NCBI GenBank assembly: GCA_052174135.1
Contig: JBQMRZ010000024.1
Coordinates: 186,001 to 250,000, forward strand
From: Arsenophonus sp052174135
GTDB lineage: Bacteria; Pseudomonadota; Gammaproteobacteria; Enterobacterales; Enterobacteriaceae
DNA: 64,000 nt
Reading direction: 5' to 3'
Both the position numbers and the translations under genes were made by a program. Of this stretch, positions 31,116-40,210 are shown piece after piece (position 1 is the stretch's first letter; every line of letters starts with the position of its first letter). The notes under the pieces were generated by a model that saw only the letters and a program-made list of their open reading frames with translations, was not told the DNA's origin and did not search any database.

Positions 31116-32738
31116 TTATCTAAGATTATACTTTTCCAATCCACGATAAATAATTTGTTGTTGGATAATTGTCATCAAGTTACTAACTATATAGTATAAA
31201 ACCAAACCTGAAGGAAACCATAAAAAAAATATTGTAAAAATAAGAGGCATGTAAGTTATGACCTTCTGTTGAATTGGATCAGTAACTGTCGTTGGTGATA
31301 TTTTTTGAATAAAATACATTGTTAAACCCATTAACAATGGTAAAATATAATATGGATCTTTAGCTGATAGATCTTGGATCCATGCAATAAAATGGGCATG
31401 ACGTAGTTCAACTGACCCTATTAGCATATAATATAAAGCAAGAAAAATAGGCATTTGAATTAATAAAGGCAAACAACCACCTAGCGGATTAACTTTTTCT
31501 TTTTTATAGAGCGCTATCATTTCTTGACTCATATTTTGCTTATTATTACCAACTCGTTCTTTTATAGCAACAATTTTAGGTTGTAACAAACGCATTTTTG
31601 CCATTGAAATATATTGTGCTTTTGTTAATGGATACATAATGGCTCGCACAATAAACGTAATAACAATGATAGAAAAACCCCAATTATCGATAAAACCATG
31701 AATAAATTTCAATAATTTAAATAATGGCTGTGAAATAAACCATAGCCAACCATAATCAACAGTTAAATCTAAATATGGTGCAATTTTTTCCATTTCAGAT
31801 TGTAATTCAGTACCTATCCACAATGTTGAAGTATAATCTTTTTTACTATTAGCTGGTATTTTTAACTGAGAACTTTTATATCCAATAATAGCAATAATTT
31901 CATCTAAGTTGATTGTATAGAACGTATTATTTTCTTGATAGGAAGGAATCCATACAGTAGCAAAATACTGTTGTAACATCGCTATCCAACCACTTTTTGT
32001 GCTAATATTTAAATTATTATCAGCAATATCAGTAAAACTATATTTTTTATAATTTATTTTGTCAGAAGAATATGCTGCACCACGATAAGTATATAAAGCA
32101 AAATTATCATTTCCTATATCACGTTCTTTTGGTAGTTTTACAGTTTGTTTTAATTGTCCAAAAAAAATCAGCATTAATGGTTTTTCGGTTTTATTATCAA
32201 TAATATACTTAAGAGAGATACTATATTTGCCACGTTTTAATATGTAGATTTTCTGATAAACAACACCATTTTTACCAGTAAAGATGAGAGGAACGTATAG
32301 CTCATTTTGCCCATTTTTTAAAACATAATTTGTTGAAGTTGAAAGATACAAAGGACGTAATCCATTATTGTAATTAGGGCTATCAGGACCATCATGACCA
32401 ATCATTCCGCTCTGTACTTGATAAATGAAATCCTTATTAGTTTCCAATAAACGAAAAGGATAAGTTGAGTGTAATTCTTTAGTATAAAGTAATAAATTAG
32501 CTTCATCAATATCACCCCCACGTAGATTAATACGTAATTCAAGCACATCAGTTTTTATTCTAATAAATTTAGATTGTTCATGATTTGAATTAATGTGTTC
32601 ATCATAATTTGATATATTCATATGTTTTATAATTTGTTCTTTTTTTGTGATTTGTATATTATCATTTTCCCACGCTTGCCAAATTAAAAATGAAAAAAAT
32701 ATCAAGGCTACAAATAAAAGATTGCATTGCGAATTCAT
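31116..32738 (-). CDS. yidC: Membrane protein insertase YidC
   Basis: Inserts inner-membrane proteins such as the F0 subunits, alone or with Sec. The 540 residues (E. coli 548) comprise an N-terminal anchor (NLLFVALIFFSFLIWQAW), the periplasmic domain (about 55-340), then the conserved insertase core with KLLKFIHGFIDNWGFSIIVI near 347, MAKMRLLQPKI near 380 including the groove arginine region, NPLGGCLPLLIQMPIFLALY near 415 and a C-terminal basic tail. It starts two bases after the yidD stop, in the rpmH-rnpA-yidD-yidC order. Confidence 0.97.
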   Translation of the reverse strand: MNSQCNLLFVALIFFSFLIWQAWENDNIQITKKEQIIKHMNISNYDEHINSNHEQSKFIRIKTDVLELRINLRGGDIDEANLLLYTKELHSTYPFRLLETNKDFIYQVQSGMIGHDGPDSPNYNNGLRPLYLSTSTNYVLKNGQNELYVPLIFTGKNGVVYQKIYILKRGKYSISLKYIIDNKTEKPLMLIFFGQLKQTVKLPKERDIGNDNFALYTYRGAAYSSDKINYKKYSFTDIADNNLNISTKSGWIAMLQQYFATVWIPSYQENNTFYTINLDEIIAIIGYKSSQLKIPANSKKDYTSTLWIGTELQSEMEKIAPYLDLTVDYGWLWFISQPLFKLLKFIHGFIDNWGFSIIVITFIVRAIMYPLTKAQYISMAKMRLLQPKIVAIKERVGNNKQNMSQEMIALYKKEKVNPLGGCLPLLIQMPIFLALYYMLIGSVELRHAHFIAWIQDLSAKDPYYILPLLMGLTMYFIQKISPTTVTDPIQQKVITYMPLIFTIFFLWFPSGLVLYYIVSNLMTIIQQQIIYRGLEKYNLR

Positions 32739-32740
32739 CG

Positions 32741-33001
32741 TTAATGTTCTCTATTATAGTATTTTTTTTTGGGTGGAATAGGATTGTCGCCACCTTTATG
32801 TAAAGGATGACATTTTAATATTCGTTTAAATATTAACCAACTTCCTTTTATTAAGCCAAATTGATATAATGCTTCGATTCCATATTGTGAGCAAGTTGGA
32901 TTAAATCGGCAATGAGATCTTAATAACGGACTTATTATGAATTGATAACTTTTTATCATTAGAATTAATAACCATGAGCCAAATGACAGTAACGATGCCA
33001 T
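32741..33001 (-). CDS. yidD: Membrane protein insertion efficiency factor YidD
   Basis: Small membrane-associated helper of YidC-dependent insertion. The 86 residues match E. coli closely, with YQFIISPLLRSHCRFNPTCS and YGIEALYQFGLIKGSWL, including the conserved Cys pair, and KCHPLHKGGDNPIP. Its first 37 bases overlap the 3' end of rnpA in another frame, as in E. coli, so translation is probably coupled. Confidence 0.96.
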   Translation of the reverse strand: MASLLSFGSWLLILMIKSYQFIISPLLRSHCRFNPTCSQYGIEALYQFGLIKGSWLIFKRILKCHPLHKGGDNPIPPKKKYYNREH

Positions 33002-33327
33002 AATTTACCTAATATTTCGATGATTTCTTTATTATTTAAATGAGTAATCTCTTTTCTTACTAATACAACAAAATCCATCGAAGGAAATTCATTCTGATGT
33101 AAACGAAAATATTCTCTCATTAACCGTTTAATACGATTTCGTTGATAGGCCTGCTTAATAATTTTTTTTGCGATAGTAAAACCAATACGCGGATAGTCCA
33201 GTTCATTAAAACGTCCAAGAATAATGATTTCTGAAGAACTTACCCGTTTCGCTTGTTGAAAAACATAATCAAAATACCTCGGAGCTAATAATCTTAACTC
33301 TTTTGGAAAAGAAAACATAACCACCAC
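32965..33327 (-). CDS. rnpA: Ribonuclease P protein component
   Basis: Protein subunit of RNase P, which removes 5' leaders from pre-tRNAs. The 120 residues (E. coli 119) keep FPKELRLLAPRYFDYVFQQ, the central RNR-type motif QAYQRNRIKRLMREYFR near 63-79 and MDFVVLVRK. The ATG at 33327 fits the family start. The RNA subunit gene rnpB is not in the window. rpmH lies 12 bases upstream. Confidence 0.96.
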   Translation of the reverse strand: MVVMFSFPKELRLLAPRYFDYVFQQAKRVSSSEIIILGRFNELDYPRIGFTIAKKIIKQAYQRNRIKRLMREYFRLHQNEFPSMDFVVLVRKEITHLNNKEIIEILGKLWHRYCHLAHGY

Positions 33328-33339
33328 TTCAATAGAGTT

Positions 33340-33483
33340 TTACTTTGAAGAAACAGTCAAACGAGAACGGCCTTTAGCCCGACGACGAGATAAAATCTGA
33401 CGACCATTTTTAGTAGCCATTCGAGCACGAAAACCATGAGAACGGTTACGTTTTAGCACAGACGGTTGAAAAGTTCGTTTCAT
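33340..33483 (-). CDS. rpmH: 50S ribosomal protein bL34
   Basis: A 47-residue basic ribosomal protein: MKRTFQPSVLKRNRSHGFRA at the start, then ARMATKNGRQILSRRRAKG and the end RLTVSSK. It is nearly identical to enterobacterial L34; the extra Ser before the last Lys makes it one residue longer than E. coli and, from memory, resembles Proteus-type sequences. It is first of rpmH-rnpA-yidD-yidC and divergent from dnaA. Confidence 0.97.
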   Translation of the reverse strand: MKRTFQPSVLKRNRSHGFRARMATKNGRQILSRRRAKGRSRLTVSSK

Positions 33484-34157
33484 AGTTATTTATATACCAC
33501 CTATCTTGATAAAATAATTATTTTATTGATTTAATGAATTTATAGCTAACAATTGAAATAAAATAAAATTAACATATAGATTTTTAATAAGAATAATATA
33601 TTAAAAATAAAATTATAATAAAATATTTAACATTATGCAATATGGGTAATAAATTTATTATTTTCATCATTATCTACTATATAGTAAAAAACATAAACTA
33701 ATAATTACTTTTCATTCTTAATGATTATTCCCTAAAAACTAGAAAAATGATAATATCACAAATAAAATAAAACATAATATAAATTTAACAGAAATATTAA
33801 GAATTATTAAAGAAAATTTTTCTAAATAAAGGTAGAAGACTAATTAATAAATTTTATTTAAAGCTATTCTACTAAATATTATTTATATCTGATGCGTGCA
33901 CAGTATAATTTACTTTTTTATTTATTTTATATATTTTGATCTTAATTAAATCATGTGGATAAATGTGATAAAACTATCTAAAATAATATGAAACTTATTC
34001 AAATTTTACGCTATGATCTATTTAATGTATTGAGATCATAGATTATATAAATTGATATAATTTATTACATAATTTTAGTAGATCTTTTCTAAAAATTAAA
34101 ATTTTATTATCTATTAAATTAATATTTTTATCAGTCTTGTTTTTAGGGGAGTCCGTT
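33484..34157. promoter_or_regulatory. Divergent rpmH / dnaA control region with GATC cluster
   Basis: A 674-base spacer between oppositely transcribed rpmH and dnaA. It holds a perfect DnaA box and four GATC words at 33938, 34015, 34033 and 34081, dense for such AT-rich DNA. E. coli dnaA also has a DnaA box and GATC sites in its promoter, where DnaA represses itself and SeqA binds. The region could therefore be the conserved autoregulatory promoter, or a relocated origin. Confidence 0.6.
33954..33962 (-). promoter_or_regulatory. Consensus DnaA box upstream of dnaA
   Basis: TGTGGATAA, the reverse of the strong consensus TTATCCACA, lies 196 bases before the dnaA start. It is the only perfect 9-mer I found in a non-coding part of the window; another occurs inside glmU near 44557 and is presumably accidental. 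Confidence 0.75.
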
Positions 34158-35546
34158 GTGTCATTTTTACTTTGGCAACAATGTCTTGCGCGCTTACGTG
34201 ATGAATTACCTGTCACAGAATTTAGTATGTGGATACGTCCTCTCCAAGCAGAATTGAATAATAACATATTAGCACTTTATGCTCCTAATCGCTTTGTATT
34301 AGATTGGGTAAAAAATAAATATATAAATAATATTAATAAATTATTGAATGATTTTTGTGGTTCTGATATGCCTGCATTAAAATTTAAAGTAGGTAATAAA
34401 CCACAAATAACCAAAAGATGTATTTCAAGGTATACTAATGAAGTAAATAAAACTGTTTCGATGCCAATAAATTCAATAATACCTACTAGGTTGGATAATG
34501 AACAATTTCAAACTAAAATTATCTATCATTCAAATTCTAATACCAAGCATACATTTAATAATTTTATTGAAGGTAAATCAAATCAATTCGCGTGCGCTGT
34601 TGCTAACCAAGTAGCAGATAATCCCGGTAGATTTTATAATCCTCTTTTTCTTTATAGTAGAACTGGATTAGGTAAAACTCATTTACTGCATGCAGTAGGT
34701 AATAAAATAATAACGCATAAAACAAATGCAAAAGTTGTTTATATGAATTCTGAACGTTTTACTCAAGATATGATAAAAGCATTACAAAATAATGCGATTG
34801 AAGATTTTAAACGTTATTATCGATCAGTATATACTTTATTAATTGATGATATTCAGTTTTTTGCTAATAAAGATCGTCCTCAGGAAGAATTTTTTCATAC
34901 ATTTAATGCGTTACTTGAAGGTAATCAGCAAATTATTTTAACTTCTGATCGATATCCAAAAGAAATTAATGGGGTTAAAGATCGATTAAAATCTCGTTTT
35001 AGTTGTGGATTAACTGTTGAAATCGAAGCGCCAGAACTGGAAACACGTATTGCTATTTTGATGAAAAAAGCAAATGAAAATCAAATACAATTACTTGATG
35101 AAGTTGTTTTTTTTATTGCTAAACGTTTACGATCAAACGTTCGAGAACTAGAGGGGGCGTTGAATCAAATTATTGTTAATGCTAATTTTACTGGTCGCAT
35201 AATTACTCTTGATTTTGTTCGTGAAGCGTTACAAGATCTATTAGCACTACAAGATAAACTTCTTACTATCGATAATATTCAAAAAACAGTTGCTGAATAT
35301 TATAAAATTAAAATTACTGATTTATTATCTAAACGGCGATCCCGTTCTTTAGTGCGCCCAAGACAAATAGCAATGGCGTTAACAAAAGAATTAACAAACC
35401 ATAGTTTACTTGAAATTGGAGATGCTTTTGGCGGACGAGATCACACGACAGTACTCTATGCTTGCCGAAGAATCGAACAATTACGAGAAAAAACTCACAA
35501 TATTAAAAAAGATTTTTCTAACTTAATCAGAATATTATCATCATAA
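34158..35546 (+). CDS. dnaA: Chromosomal replication initiator DnaA
   Basis: Binds DnaA boxes and opens the origin. The start is set at GTG 34158, preceded by AGGGGAG, giving LLWQQCLARLRDELPVTEFS as in E. coli, whose dnaA also starts with GTG; the ATG at 34137 adds residues without homology. Length is 462 (E. coli 467). Domain I covers about 1-85, the linker is degenerate, and domain III has Walker B LLIDDIQFF and the arginine-finger region LKSRF. Domain IV has RPRQIAMALTKELTNHSL and GGRDHTTVLYACR. Oddity: the P-loop reads SRTGLGKT (Ser167, Arg168, Lys173) where E. coli has GGTGLGKT. dnaN follows after 4 bases. Confidence 0.95.
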   Translation: MSFLLWQQCLARLRDELPVTEFSMWIRPLQAELNNNILALYAPNRFVLDWVKNKYINNINKLLNDFCGSDMPALKFKVGNKPQITKRCISRYTNEVNKTVSMPINSIIPTRLDNEQFQTKIIYHSNSNTKHTFNNFIEGKSNQFACAVANQVADNPGRFYNPLFLYSRTGLGKTHLLHAVGNKIITHKTNAKVVYMNSERFTQDMIKALQNNAIEDFKRYYRSVYTLLIDDIQFFANKDRPQEEFFHTFNALLEGNQQIILTSDRYPKEINGVKDRLKSRFSCGLTVEIEAPELETRIAILMKKANENQIQLLDEVVFFIAKRLRSNVRELEGALNQIIVNANFTGRIITLDFVREALQDLLALQDKLLTIDNIQKTVAEYYKIKITDLLSKRRSRSLVRPRQIAMALTKELTNHSLLEIGDAFGGRDHTTVLYACRRIEQLREKTHNIKKDFSNLIRILSS

Positions 35547-35550
35547 TACT

Positions 35551-36654
35551 ATGAAATTTACTATTAAACGTGAACAATTACTAAAACCACTACAACAAGT
35601 CACTAGCTTAGTTAGCGGGAGACACATATTACCTATTTTAGGTAATATATTGCTTAAAGTCAGTGAAAAAACACTCTTACTAACCAGCACTGATCTGGAA
35701 ATAAAAATGCTGGCAAAAATGCCGCTAACACAGACTAGTGAGAACGGATCAATTACTGTACATGCTCGAAAATTTTTTGATATATGGCGTGGATTACCAA
35801 GTGGATCAGAAATTAATGTTATTATTGAAGAGAGCTCTCGCTTAATTGTATGTTCCGACCGTAGTCGTTTTTCACTTTCAACCCTTCCTGCATCTGACTT
35901 TCCAAACTTAGATAATTGGAAAAGTAAAGTTGAATTTCAATTGCCTCAAATTATGTTAAAACAATTAATTGAAGCTACTCAATTTTCAATGGCATACCAA
36001 GATGTACGTTATTATCTTAACGGTATGTTATTTGAAACTGAAGGTCAAGAATTACGAACTGTTACTACTGATGGTCATCGTTTATCTATTTGTTCGATTA
36101 ATATTAATAAAAATTTACCAACACATTCAGTAATTATCCCTCGCAAAGGAATAACACAATTTATGCGATTATTAGACAGTAACAATGAATTAATTAAGTT
36201 AGAAATTAGCAATAATAATATTCAAGCTCATCTTGGTAACTTTATTTTTACGTCAAAATTAATTGATGGCCGTTTTCCTGATTATCGTTCTATTCTACGT
36301 AAAAATTTAGATAAAAGATTGACTGTTGATTGTAATATATTAAAACAAGCATTTTCACGAGCAGCAATTTTATTAAATGAAAAATTTTGTGGAGTGCGAC
36401 TTTATATAAGTAAAAATCAACTTAAAATTACAGCAATAAATCCAGAAAAAGAAGAATCAGAAGAAATTGTTGATGTTAGCTATCAAAGTTCTATAATAGA
36501 AATTAGTTTTAATGTCAATTATATCCTTGATGTATTAAATACATTAAAATGTAAGCAAGTTAATTTATTATTAACTGATTCAAATTCAAGTGTTAAAATT
36601 GAAGATATAACTAATAATACAGCAATTTATATCATAATGCCAATACGTCTCTAA
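35551..36654 (+). CDS. dnaN: DNA polymerase III sliding clamp (beta)
   Basis: Ring-shaped processivity clamp. The 367 residues (E. coli 366) align end to end: MKFTIKREQLLKPLQQVTSL, GRHILPILGNILL near 23, TTDGHRLSI near 170, FPDYRSIL near 242 and the C-terminal IYIIMPIRL, the MPxRL end that forms the partner-binding pocket. It is probably cotranscribed with dnaA. recF, normally next, is missing. Confidence 0.97.
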   Translation: MKFTIKREQLLKPLQQVTSLVSGRHILPILGNILLKVSEKTLLLTSTDLEIKMLAKMPLTQTSENGSITVHARKFFDIWRGLPSGSEINVIIEESSRLIVCSDRSRFSLSTLPASDFPNLDNWKSKVEFQLPQIMLKQLIEATQFSMAYQDVRYYLNGMLFETEGQELRTVTTDGHRLSICSININKNLPTHSVIIPRKGITQFMRLLDSNNELIKLEISNNNIQAHLGNFIFTSKLIDGRFPDYRSILRKNLDKRLTVDCNILKQAFSRAAILLNEKFCGVRLYISKNQLKITAINPEKEESEEIVDVSYQSSIIEISFNVNYILDVLNTLKCKQVNLLLTDSNSSVKIEDITNNTAIYIIMPIRL

Positions 36655-37341
36655 CATTAAAATTCTATAATATTTTTATATTTATTTATTCATGAAAATT
36701 TAATAATATTAAAATATTAATATTTTGTTGGCAGTAAATTTTATTTTTTATTAAGTTTTAAATGCTAATACAATATATTTTTTTAAAAATTACATTTTTA
36801 TTTTAAATAAATGATATGGAAGAATTCATATATATTGATTTTTAAAAAAATATATTGTATTAGCATTTTTTAAAATAAAAATCTATTGATCTTGGTATAT
36901 AAAACTAAATATATTAATGACAATAACAATATGCTATTGATAATAGTGATGAAATAAAACTATTAATTTAAATAGGTTATTATTAATACAATTAATACAC
37001 TCTGAATATTTTAAATATTATATCAAATAATTAATTATAATAAGTTTTATAGTTTATTTACAAACTAAACATAATTAACTATTAAGTAAGTAAAAATCAG
37101 ATAAGTTATTTTAAAAATTTTAAAAATACAAATATTTACTAATATGTAATATAAGTTTATGTTAATATAATAGAATTTTAATTCTATATTAAATTTTTCA
37201 TAAAATTCTAATTTATGAATTAACAGAAAAATAAATCACGATAAATTTTTAACTAAATAATTTAAAGTTACCTGAATAAGTAAATAATTATTAACATAAT
37301 TAATTTTTTAAAAATCTAAAAAAAAATAACGAGAAACATTA
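36655..37341. other. Former recF position
   Basis: E. coli has recF between dnaN and gyrB. Only 687 bases remain, with no open frame. Codons from about 36716 read INILLAVN, then VLNA a few codons later, resembling RecF FNFLVGAN...VLEA around its P-loop, with the glycines lost and a stop inserted. This is only a faint match. The same region holds the 31-bp inverted repeat listed separately. Confidence 0.4.
36760..36868. repeat. Inverted repeat with 31-bp perfect arms after dnaN
   Basis: Arms 36760-36790 and 36838-36868 are perfect complements (built on AATGCTAATACAATATA followed by a T7-A5 tract) around a 47-base loop. It lies 106 bases after the dnaN stop and about 470 before gyrB. As RNA it would form a very long hairpin in the dnaA-dnaN 3' region. 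It may end the transcript and so separate gyrB, which would need its own promoter. Confidence 0.8.
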
Positions 37342-39753
37342 ATGCTAAATATATATGATTCCTCAAGTATAAAAATATTAAAAGGGTTAGATGCAGTACG
37401 TAAACGTCCAGGAATGTATATTGGTGATACTGATGATGGTACAGGCCTTCATCATATGGTATTTGAAATTGTTGATAACGCTATTGATGAAGCTTTAGCA
37501 GGATATTGTACTGATATTAACGTAACTGTATATACTGATAACTCCGTATCTGTTTTTGATAATGGTCGCGGTATTCCAACTGATCTTCATGAAGAAGGTG
37601 TTTCTGCTGTAGAGGTTATCATGACAGTTCTGCATGCTGGAGGTAAATTTGACAATAATTCTTATAAAATCTCTGGTGGTTTACATGGCGTTGGTATTTC
37701 TGTTGTTAATGCTTTATCAGAAAAATTAGAGTTAATAATCTGGCGAGACGGGAAAATTCATAAACAAACATATCAATTAGGTGTACCACAATCTCCTTTA
37801 AATATTATAAAAGAAACTGATCAACTTGGAACTTATATTCGCTTTTGGCCAAGTTTGAAAATATTTAAAACAATTATTGCATTTCAATATGAAATTTTAG
37901 CAAAACGTTTACGTGAATTATCTTTCCTTAATTCTGGTATATCTATTCATTTAATAGATGAACGTGATAATAAAAAAGATCATTTCTATTCTGAAGGAGG
38001 AATTAAAGCTTTTGTAGAATATTTAAATTGGAATAAAACTCCAATTCATCCAAATATTTTTTATTTTTCTGCTAAAAAAGCAAATATTAATGTAGAAATA
38101 TCCATGCAATGGAATAATAGTTTCCAAGAAAATATTTATTGTTTTACAAATAATATTCCACAACAAGATGGAGGATCTCATCTTGTTGGTTTTCGAACTG
38201 CAATAACACGTACATTAAATAATTATATTGATAAAGAAGGTTACCAGAAAAAAGTAAAAATCACTGCTACTGGTGATGATGTTCGTGAAGGTTTAATTGC
38301 TGTTATTTCAATAAAAATCATTGATCCAAAATTTTCTTCACAAACAAAAAATAAATTAGTTTCCTCAGAAGTAAAAACTGTTGTTGAAACATTAATGAAT
38401 GAAAAACTTGTTGAGTATTTATTAAAAAATCCTAATGATGCTAAAATTATTATTAATAAAATTATTAACGCTGTTCGTGCTCGCGAAGCTTCACGTAAAG
38501 TACGTGAAATGACTCGCCGTAAAGGAATCCTTGATCTATCAGGATTACCAGGAAAATTAGCTGACTGTCAAGAACGTGATCCAACTAAATCAGAACTTTA
38601 TTTAGTAGAAGGCGATTCTGCAGGCGGCTCTGCTAAACAAGGGCGTAATCGAAAAAATCAAGCAATTTTACCATTAAAAGGTAAAATTCTTAATGTTGAA
38701 AAAGCATGTTTTGATAAAATGCTTTCCTCTCAAGAAGTTGCTACTTTAATAACTGTCTTAGGTTGTGGTATTGGACAAGATGAATATAATCCTAACAAAT
38801 TACGTTATCATAGTATTATTATTATGACTGATGCTGATGTTGATGGCTCTCATATTCGAACATTATTATTAACTTTTTTTTATCGTCAGATGCCAGAAAT
38901 TATTGAACGCGGACATATCTATATTGCTCAACCACCTCTATATAAAATGAAAAGGGGTAAACAAGAAGAGTATATTAAAGATGATGAAACTATGGAACAG
39001 TATTTAATTTCAATTGCATTAGAGAACGCAGTGCTCTATACTAGCCCTTATGCTCCTGCATTAAAAGGAAAGTTATTAGAAAAATTGATTGTTGAATATA
39101 ATACTGCTAAAAAAAACATTAAACGCTTTGAACATAATTATCCAATAGCTTTATTAAATAATCTAATTTATCAACCTACCTTATTAGTAGATGATTTGAA
39201 AAATAAATCAAAAATAAAAAATTGGATAAAAATTTTAGTTAAATGTTTAACCGATAACGAAGAATATGGTAGTACTTATAGTTATTATATTAATGAAAAT
39301 TATAAATCTAAATTATTTGAACCAATTATATGCATTAGAACTCATGGTGTTGATACTAATTATCACTTGGATTTTAATTTTATTCATGGTATTGAATATA
39401 CATGTATTACTAAAATTAGACGATTAATAGGAGATTTAATTAAAGATGGTGCTTATGTAGAAAAAGGAGAACGTCGTCAAACTATTTCTTCCTTTGAAGA
39501 AGCATTAAATTGGCTATCAAAAGAATCGCGTCGTGGTTTAACAGTACAACGCTATAAGGGGTTGGGTGAAATGAATCCAGAACAATTATGGGAAACAACT
39601 ATGAATCCAGACACTCGTTGCATGATGCGTGTTACTATTAAAGATGCTATTGCAACTAATCAACTTTTAATTACATTAATGGGTGATGCAGTTGAACCAC
39701 GTAGAATTTTTATTGAAGAAAATGCATTAAAAGCAAAAAATATAGATGTTTAA
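37342..39753 (+). CDS. gyrB: DNA gyrase subunit B
   Basis: ATPase subunit of gyrase. The 803 residues (E. coli 804) carry the GHKL ATP site (EIVDNAIDEALAGY near 41, DNGRGIP near 73, GGLHGVGISVVNALS near 113), the transducer domain, the TOPRIM metal-binding motifs EGDSAGGSAKQGRNRKNQAI near 424 and DADVDGSHIRTLLL near 498, and the C-terminal QRYKGLGEMNPEQLWETTM. The E. coli-type insertion in the TOPRIM region is present but divergent. A GAGAAAC stretch may serve as a weak ribosome site. Confidence 0.97.
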   Translation: MLNIYDSSSIKILKGLDAVRKRPGMYIGDTDDGTGLHHMVFEIVDNAIDEALAGYCTDINVTVYTDNSVSVFDNGRGIPTDLHEEGVSAVEVIMTVLHAGGKFDNNSYKISGGLHGVGISVVNALSEKLELIIWRDGKIHKQTYQLGVPQSPLNIIKETDQLGTYIRFWPSLKIFKTIIAFQYEILAKRLRELSFLNSGISIHLIDERDNKKDHFYSEGGIKAFVEYLNWNKTPIHPNIFYFSAKKANINVEISMQWNNSFQENIYCFTNNIPQQDGGSHLVGFRTAITRTLNNYIDKEGYQKKVKITATGDDVREGLIAVISIKIIDPKFSSQTKNKLVSSEVKTVVETLMNEKLVEYLLKNPNDAKIIINKIINAVRAREASRKVREMTRRKGILDLSGLPGKLADCQERDPTKSELYLVEGDSAGGSAKQGRNRKNQAILPLKGKILNVEKACFDKMLSSQEVATLITVLGCGIGQDEYNPNKLRYHSIIIMTDADVDGSHIRTLLLTFFYRQMPEIIERGHIYIAQPPLYKMKRGKQEEYIKDDETMEQYLISIALENAVLYTSPYAPALKGKLLEKLIVEYNTAKKNIKRFEHNYPIALLNNLIYQPTLLVDDLKNKSKIKNWIKILVKCLTDNEEYGSTYSYYINENYKSKLFEPIICIRTHGVDTNYHLDFNFIHGIEYTCITKIRRLIGDLIKDGAYVEKGERRQTISSFEEALNWLSKESRRGLTVQRYKGLGEMNPEQLWETTMNPDTRCMMRVTIKDAIATNQLLITLMGDAVEPRRIFIEENALKAKNIDV

Positions 39754-40210
39754 TTTTAAATAAAGAATTAAATCAATATTTAAATTTATTAGTATCTAAA
39801 TATCGATTAAAACAAAACTATTAATCTTTAATATATATATGACTTGTCTAATATTAAAATTAACATATAACTAAATTGTTAATTAATTATTGTTTATTAA
39901 ATAAAACATATGAAAACTATTATTAAATTAGTTTTTGTTATTAACAATACTTATAAATATTTAAAAATAAATTTTATAATTACATATCTATTTATGGATT
40001 TCTTAATAACAAAAGATTTTATTCAAAATAAAATAAAATAACTTAAAATAAAATTTATCTTTTATAAGATAAAATAAATAAACAATATTAACATTGTTAA
40101 ATATTATTTAGTTATTATTTAAGTATTAAGAAAAATTCTTTAATTTTATTAAAAAATAATATATATTACATGTAATTAAATGCATATATTTTTTTAAATT
40201 AATAATTTTA
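39754..40210. other. Spacer between convergent gyrB and asd
   Basis: A 457-base gap without recognisable genes. A short hairpin on TTTATCTT/AAGATAAA near 40054-40073 is the best candidate for a shared transcript end. Confidence 0.5.
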
